From an uncultured Porphyromonadaceae bacterium (GTDB lineage: Bacteria; Bacteroidota; Bacteroidia; Bacteroidales; Muribaculaceae): a DNA stretch of 21,145 nt. Of the stretch, positions 17,443-21,145 are shown piece by piece. Within the stretch, counting starts at the first letter, position 1. Each line of letters opens with the position of its first letter. The notes below the pieces were generated by a model. The model did no database searches, was not told the origin of the DNA, and saw only the letters and a list, made by a program, of their open reading frames with translations. The stretch lies in contig CALJBF010000221.1 of the NCBI GenBank assembly GCA_938027385.1, positions 1 through 21,145 of the forward strand. The letters are read 5' to 3'. A program made the position numbers and the translations under genes.

Positions 17443-17817
17443 GTGTGAAGTTTGATAATAATAAATTGAGTTAACTGTCTGTGTTGATGATGGGTGGCGT
17501 GTGTCGCGGCGCCGTGTGCGGTGGATTGCGGTGTGGACTGTGGGGTTCCTTGCCGGCGGCGGGAGCGACCCGTGCCGTCTCAGCGACATCTTTTCACTGA
17601 AAAACCTCCCGGCTTCGCGATGCTTGCCTCAGATGACCCGCGGCCGGTGTGCCGGCGGGCAGACAAGTAGCGCGATGCCGCAAGGGCTCAGCGAAAACCA
17701 GATTTGGAGCCGGGAGCCATCGAAAACGCCTCGGCATGAGGCAGTTTCGCCGCTATCCCTCCCCTTTGGGAGGCCCCGGAACATGCATGGCTCCGGGCCT
17801 TTTCCACAATCCGAGTG
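17443..17817 (-). other. Long structured region upstream of rpsN (candidate leader RNA)
   Basis: About 375 nt with no convincing gene on either strand, between a candidate promoter and rpsN. Several stems stand out. The most extensive is 17610-17680: CGGC/GCCG outside, then CGCGATGCTTG (17616-17626) against CAAGTAGCGCG (17664-17674), enclosing GCCGG-TGTG-CCGGC (17643-17656). A second stem is CGAAA (17721-17725) with TTTCG (17745-17749) and GCCTC (17728-17732) with GAGGC (17738-17742). A third is GGCCCCGGA (17772-17780) with TCCGGGCC (17792-17799). Short open frames here have ordinary shadow-like composition. I do not recognise SRP RNA, tmRNA or RNase P RNA signatures. It may be an untranslated regulatory leader or an independent small RNA. 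Confidence 0.5.
17772..17803 (+). terminator. Terminator-like hairpin on the plus strand
   Basis: GGCCCCGGA (17772-17780) pairs with TCCGGGCC (17792-17799) with one bulged C, followed on the plus strand by TTTTCC. No plus-strand gene ends before it, so it may instead be a leader hairpin read from the minus strand, or end an unannotated plus-strand RNA. Confidence 0.35.
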
Positions 17818-17848
17818 CAAAGTTCGTAAAAATCTGCGGAATAACAAT
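17818..17848 (-). promoter_or_regulatory. Candidate promoter for the rpsN-onward half of the spc-alpha cluster
   Basis: On the minus strand GAACTTTG (17818-17825, one mismatch to TAnnTTTG) is preceded after exactly 19 nt by ATTG (17845-17848). Transcription would start near 17813, giving a leader of about 370 nt before rpsN. An A/T-rich stretch lies upstream (17860-17880). Confidence 0.55.
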
Positions 17849-18004
17849 GATGTTGGCTTTCTTTTTTCAAAAAAAGTTTTGTGAGTCAGCGGTTCAGCGC
17901 CGCCCGGCGCCACGGACGCGTCAGGTAAACCATCCGCGGCGTCGCGGTGTTCTAACATCAGAGAGCTTACCCGACATCACTCCATTCCGCAATCCACCAC
18001 TGTC

Positions 18005-18550
18005 ATGAAACGTTTCATACTGGCCCTGGCGGCCGCACTGGCCATAACAGTTCCGTCGCGGGCACTAAGCCCCGACGAGGCCGCGCGCCGCGCCACATAT
18101 CTCACCACCATGATGATAGCCGACCTGGCTCTGCCCGAACAGTACCGCCAGGAGGTGTATATGGCCAATCTCGACTACATCATGGGGCTCAACAGCTACG
18201 GCGACCTTTATGCGCAAGGATGGAAGGCGCGCAACCGCCGCCTGCGCAACATCATGCGCCAGCAGCAGTGGAACCGTTATGTGGCCACGCGCTATTACCG
18301 TCCCGTAGGCTGGGGCGGCAGCGGCATCGTGTTCTACTTCGGGGCGCCGGCACCCCCACTCCCTCCACGTCATCACCCGGACTTTGACGATGACGACTAC
18401 GAGGATTATCTCGAGGACATGGAGGACCACTACAAACACCTGCGCAAACAGCAGAAAAAGGCCCGCAAGCGCTACGAGAAAGCCGTCAAGCACCACCAGA
18501 AGAGTCACGGCCACAAGAAACACCGCCATCACGACGATGACGACGACTGA
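18005..18550 (+). CDS. Secreted protein of unknown function with acidic/His-Lys-rich tail
   Basis: A 181-residue protein with a clear signal peptide (MKRFILALAAALAITVPSRA, cleavage probably after residue 20). The middle (about 40-112) is aromatic-rich, with EVYMANLDYIMGLNSYGD and QQWNRYVATRYYRPVGW; I have an impression of similar secreted Bacteroidales proteins, but cannot name a family. The C-terminus is low-complexity: PAPPLPPRHHP, an acidic run DFDDDDYEDYLEDMEDH, a Lys/Arg stretch, then a His/Lys stretch ending in five Asp residues. The His/Asp tail could bind metal ions, which is speculation. It is on the opposite strand from every surrounding ribosomal gene, inside the rplE-rpsN interruption, with no clear promoter seen. 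Confidence 0.75.
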   Translation: MKRFILALAAALAITVPSRALSPDEAARRATYLTTMMIADLALPEQYRQEVYMANLDYIMGLNSYGDLYAQGWKARNRRLRNIMRQQQWNRYVATRYYRPVGWGGSGIVFYFGAPAPPLPPRHHPDFDDDDYEDYLEDMEDHYKHLRKQQKKARKRYEKAVKHHQKSHGHKKHRHHDDDDD

Positions 18551-18578
18551 CCCGACATGAATATCTGCATATATGACA

Positions 18579-18621
18579 CCGCCTATACACCCCGCAATGA
18601 AATGACGGAGGGTATAGGCGG
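18579..18621. terminator. Inverted repeat between convergent genes
   Basis: CCGCCTATAC (18579-18588) and GTATAGGCGG (18612-18621) are perfectly complementary around a 23-nt loop. It lies in the 112-nt gap between two converging genes, the usual place for a bidirectional terminator, but no T-tract follows on either strand. Confidence 0.45.
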
Positions 18622-18662
18622 GGATGGGTATGGTTTATCCGGATGTTGGTGAAGGCATGATG

Positions 18663-19973
18663 TCAGCGGTTGTACCAGTCGTGGCCGAACTCCACGCCCT
18701 CGGGAAGGGTGATGTGGGTAAGTTTCGGACACGGGTCGAAACAGTGGTCGCCGACTTTCTTCAGTCCGTCGGGTACGAACACCGATTCGAGCGACAGGCA
18801 TCCGCTGAACGCGGCATTGCCGAGCACGCGGGTGGTCTCGGGCAGCGTGACGTATTCAAGCGAGCGGCAGCCGTCGAAGGCGAAATCGCCCACACGCACA
18901 AGATAACGCGGCAAGTCAACGTACCTGAGGTTCACGCATCCCTTGAAGGCGCTGGCGGGGATAACCTTCATGTGGTCAGGCAGCGTGATGTCGGCAAGCT
19001 GTGTGTTCCCGGTAAACATGCCTGACCTGAAACCGGTCACCGGGAATGTCTCGCCCTGATATGTCACCTCGTCGGGTATGCTGATCGAACCTGAGAAAGC
19101 ATCCACATACTGCTCGGGGGTCACCCCCTTTGCTCCAAGAAAGATTGCCTCGCCTTTCCGGTAGTCGATATGACAGTATGAGCCGTCGTCAGTCTCAACA
19201 TCGACCGGCTCGCGCTTGTCGCGGGCAATCTCCTTCCAGCCCGAGGGGAAGTTTTTCACCTGTTTCCAGTTCACGATGCGGTTCAGAGAAGCCGGTGTTC
19301 CCGGCAGGTTTCGGGAGGTATCTATCCTCACTGCCTGATTGCCGAAGTCTATGCTCTCGATTCCGTCAAGTTTCGAGATTGCAGTGACATCAACTTCCGG
19401 TGCACCGAGGAATGTGAGGCCGCTGACTTTGCGGTATTCGAAAGCACTGTCACCGATGCGCGTCACCGATCCGGGGATGCGCAGAGTTCCCCAGTCGCCG
19501 CCGAGCTCGCGGTACGGGCTGAAACGAAATGCGTATGAGCCTATCTCCTCAAGACGCGACGGCAGGATAAGATCCTTTATGGGAAGGTGCTGGAAGGCCC
19601 AGGCGTCTATAATCCGGAGGCTGAGAGGAAGATACAGGTCGACGGGTGTGGTGCGTTCCTTGGCGCGCCCCGCGTCATCGTAATCAAAGAAATTCGAGAA
19701 GGCATACTTTCCGATGCGTGTGATTCCCTCGCCAATCTCGATTACATTTATTGATTTCCACACTTTGGGATCGCGCCAGTCCCTGGACTTGTCACAGCGA
19801 GTGTCGGGAATCATGCCCTGTCCGTAGACGCGCAGAGTGTCGTTCGATACGTCCCACGAGATTGTGTCGGTGAGTTTCTTCGGTTTCGCGCCCACCGGCA
19901 CTGCCAGGAGGGCAACCGCACAGAAAGCCACGCATTTAGTTGCAAAAGTTCTGAGGTTGATCATGATATGCAA
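18663..19973 (-). CDS. BspA-like leucine-rich-repeat secreted protein
   Basis: A 436-residue exported protein. The signal peptide covers about residues 5-29 (CVAFCAVALLAVPVGA); the start may be the ATG at 19973 or the one at 19964 (MINLRTF). Residues about 35-57 (TISWDVSNDTLRVYGQGMIP) match the N-terminus of BspA-type proteins. LRR_5-type repeats of about 23 residues follow: ITRIGKYAFSNF and LEEIGSYAFRF early, and four regular units near the C-terminus (VIPASAFKGCVNLRYVDLP, VRVGDFAFDGCRSLEYVTLP, RVLGNAAFSGCLSLESVFVP, KKVGDHCFDPCPKLTHITLP). A non-repeat segment of about 90 residues separates them. There is no evident lipobox or type IX secretion tail. Such proteins usually act at the surface or periplasm in binding; the ligand here is unknown. 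It is inserted between rplE and rpsN, after the rplE terminator. Confidence 0.9.
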   Translation of the reverse strand: MHIMINLRTFATKCVAFCAVALLAVPVGAKPKKLTDTISWDVSNDTLRVYGQGMIPDTRCDKSRDWRDPKVWKSINVIEIGEGITRIGKYAFSNFFDYDDAGRAKERTTPVDLYLPLSLRIIDAWAFQHLPIKDLILPSRLEEIGSYAFRFSPYRELGGDWGTLRIPGSVTRIGDSAFEYRKVSGLTFLGAPEVDVTAISKLDGIESIDFGNQAVRIDTSRNLPGTPASLNRIVNWKQVKNFPSGWKEIARDKREPVDVETDDGSYCHIDYRKGEAIFLGAKGVTPEQYVDAFSGSISIPDEVTYQGETFPVTGFRSGMFTGNTQLADITLPDHMKVIPASAFKGCVNLRYVDLPRYLVRVGDFAFDGCRSLEYVTLPETTRVLGNAAFSGCLSLESVFVPDGLKKVGDHCFDPCPKLTHITLPEGVEFGHDWYNR

Positions 19974-20015
19974 GGTTGATTGGAAGTCTTCTGATTCTTA
20001 TCTGGTTTCAGAAAC

Positions 20016-20060
20016 AAAAAGCGGTGTGTCGCCTCGGTATAAATCGGGGAAACACACCGC
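20016..20060 (-). terminator. Terminator after rplE
   Basis: GCGGTGTGT (20021-20029) pairs with ACACACCGC (20052-20060); inside, CCTCG can pair with CGGGG with one wobble. On the minus strand the stem is followed directly by TTTTT (20016-20020), a good intrinsic terminator. It lies about 87 nt after the rplE stop and about 43 nt before the LRR gene start, so it should end the upstream ribosomal transcript. Confidence 0.8.
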
Positions 20061-20146
20061 AAATTCATTCAGGCCATTATGAGCCTGTGGATATTGGCGT
20101 TCTTCCAGCAGAACGGCCGGGTTTCAAGTGGCAATCCGCGGGCGGA

Positions 20147-20689
20147 TTATTTCTTGAAGGGGAGGCCGAAGTGCTTGAGCAGAGCGAAACCCTCTTCATC
20201 GGTGTTGGCCGATGTGACGAAGGTGATGTTCATGCCCATGAGTTTCGAGATAGAGTCGATGTTGATCTCGGGGAAGATGATCTGCTCGGTGATGCCGAGG
20301 GTATAGTTGCCGCGGCCGTCGAGTTTCGACTCGATGCCTTTGAAGTCGCGGATACGGGGCAGAGCCACGCGCACGAGTCTTTCGAGGAACTCGTACATTT
20401 TCTCGCGACGCAGTGTGACGCGCACACCGATAGGCATTTTCTTACGCACCTTGAAGTTCGAGATATCTTTCTTCGAGAGGGTCTGCACGGCTTTCTGGCC
20501 TGTGATGGCGGTAAGCTCGTTGATAGCGGTCTCGATGATCTTCTTGTCCTGGGTGGCTTCGCCGAGGCCCTGGTTGATGACGATCTTCTCAAGGCGGGGC
20601 ACCTGCATGGGAGTGGTATAGCTGAACTCCTTAGTCAGGGCGGGGACGATGGTCTCCTCGTATTTCTTTTTAAGGGTAGTCTGGCTCAT
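20147..20689 (-). CDS. rplE: 50S ribosomal protein L5
   Basis: Binds 5S rRNA and contacts the P-site tRNA. 180 residues, normal length. Segments [20 protein letters not shown] (about 28-47), [20 protein letters not shown] and the C-terminal [20 protein letters not shown] are diagnostic. Its ATG overlaps the rplX stop by one base (TAATG). In almost all bacteria rpsN follows directly; here a terminator and foreign-looking genes follow instead. Confidence 0.98.
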   Translation of the reverse strand: MSQTTLKKKYEETIVPALTKEFSYTTPMQVPRLEKIVINQGLGEATQDKKIIETAINELTAITGQKAVQTLSKKDISNFKVRKKMPIGVRVTLRREKMYEFLERLVRVALPRIRDFKGIESKLDGRGNYTLGITEQIIFPEINIDSISKLMGMNITFVTSANTDEEGFALLKHFGLPFKK

Positions 20690-21006
20690 TATTTAATCTC
20701 CTCTCCTGATTTTTTAGCGATGCGCACTTTCTGACCTTTGTCGTTGAGGGCAATGCTCACGCGGGTGGGTTTACCGGTTTTGGGGTCAACCAGGTTGATG
20801 TTTGACATGTGGATGGGGGCTTCCATCTCGATGATGCCGCCCTGGGGGTGTTTGGCCGAAGGCTTGGTGCTTTTCTTAACGATGTTGACACCTTCCACGA
20901 TGGCGCGGTTCTTTTTGGCGTCGACACTGAGCACTCGACCTTGCTTGCCACGGTCCTCGCCGGCGATGACGGCTACGGTGTCACCCTTTTTGATATGAAG
21001 TTTCAT
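20689..21006 (-). CDS. rplX: 50S ribosomal protein L24
   Basis: Early assembly protein of the large subunit. 105 residues with the KOW motif near the start: [20 protein letters not shown] (about 5-24), followed by [14 protein letters not shown] and [17 protein letters not shown]. Translationally coupled to rplE through TAATG, and 30 nt after rplN. Confidence 0.97.
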   Translation of the reverse strand: MKLHIKKGDTVAVIAGEDRGKQGRVLSVDAKKNRAIVEGVNIVKKSTKPSAKHPQGGIIEMEAPIHMSNINLVDPKTGKPTRVSIALNDKGQKVRIAKKSGEEIK

Positions 21007-21036
21007 AAAGTGGGTTCTTGGTTTGGTTGAGTGATT

Positions 21037-21145
21037 TTAGAGTACTTCGGGAGCGAGCGACACGATCTTCATGTTTGTGGCGCGGAGTTCGCGGGCCACG
21101 GGGCCGAAGATACGTGTGCCGCGGAGCTCGCCGGCGTTGTTGAGC
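21037..21145 (-). CDS. rplN: 50S ribosomal protein L14 (N-terminal part outside window)
   Basis: Only the last ~36 codons are visible, ending at TAA (21037-21039). The segment [20 protein letters not shown] followed by [15 protein letters not shown] is the conserved C-terminus of L14. Its place before rplX is canonical. The gene continues past the right edge. Confidence 0.95.
   Translation of the reverse strand, partial: LNNAGELRGTRIFGPVARELRATNMKIVSLAPEVL

Noticed and set aside
17443..17817. SRP RNA, tmRNA or RNase P RNA in the rpsN leader
   Set aside because: None of the conserved cores (GGAAGGAAGCAG of SRP, the tmRNA tRNA-like ends, GAGGAAAGTC of RNase P) is found on either strand.
17501..18008. 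Short open frames on both strands upstream of rpsN (e.g. 17501-17884 plus, 17629-17958 minus)
   Set aside because: Arg/Pro-rich composition with no family resemblance, and they overlap the stem-loop region; treated as non-coding.
17443..20146. Mobile element or phage insertion as the cause of the split operon
   Set aside because: No transposase, integrase, terminal inverted repeats or flanking direct repeats were found at the borders.

Overview
The window is GC-rich bacterial chromosome from the order Bacteroidales, and I would guess the family Muribaculaceae. Four things point there: promoters of the Bacteroidota type (TAnnTTTG at -7 with a TTG/TTTG box about 19-20 nt upstream), no Shine-Dalgarno sequences before most genes, a Bacteroidota-style LptD and a BspA-like leucine-rich-repeat protein, and an L17 with an Ala/Lys/Glu-rich tail. 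The genus cannot be fixed from the sequence alone.

Positions 1-5554 (all minus strand) hold an outer-membrane LPS-assembly protein (lptD-like, cut by the window edge), tyrosyl-tRNA synthetase (tyrS), a class-I PLP aminotransferase with its own promoter, and an AraC-type regulator. From the AraC promoter region, a divergent plus-strand pair runs rightward (5765-7474): a flippase-like (UPF0104/YbhN) membrane protein and a small Gln-rich protein with a hydrophobic C-terminus. This pair converges, with only 6 nt between stop codons, on a minus-strand acyl-ACP thioesterase (7481-8269).

From 8381 to the right edge lies the spc-alpha part of the ribosomal protein cluster on the minus strand. In transcription order it reads rplN(partial)-rplX-rplE // rpsN-rpsH-rplF-rplR-rpsE-rpmD-rplO-secY-map-infA-rpmJ-rpsM-rpsK-rpsD-rpoA-rplQ, and it ends in a strong hairpin terminator at about 8284-8317. 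These genes make ribosomal proteins, the SecY translocon, methionine aminopeptidase, IF-1 and the RNA polymerase alpha subunit.

The most unusual point is the break marked // between rplE and rpsN. About 2.7 kb (17443-20146) separates two genes that are normally adjacent. This stretch holds a terminator after rplE, a secreted BspA-like LRR protein (minus strand), a secreted protein of unknown function (plus strand) and a 562-nt gene-free stretch with a candidate promoter and several strong stem-loops ahead of rpsN. The downstream half of the operon therefore appears to have its own promoter and a long structured leader. Several other junctions inside the cluster carry unusually long GC-rich spacers with hairpins.

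No tRNA, rRNA, CRISPR array, insertion sequence or integrase was seen. All functional calls come from reading the sequence; no database search was run.
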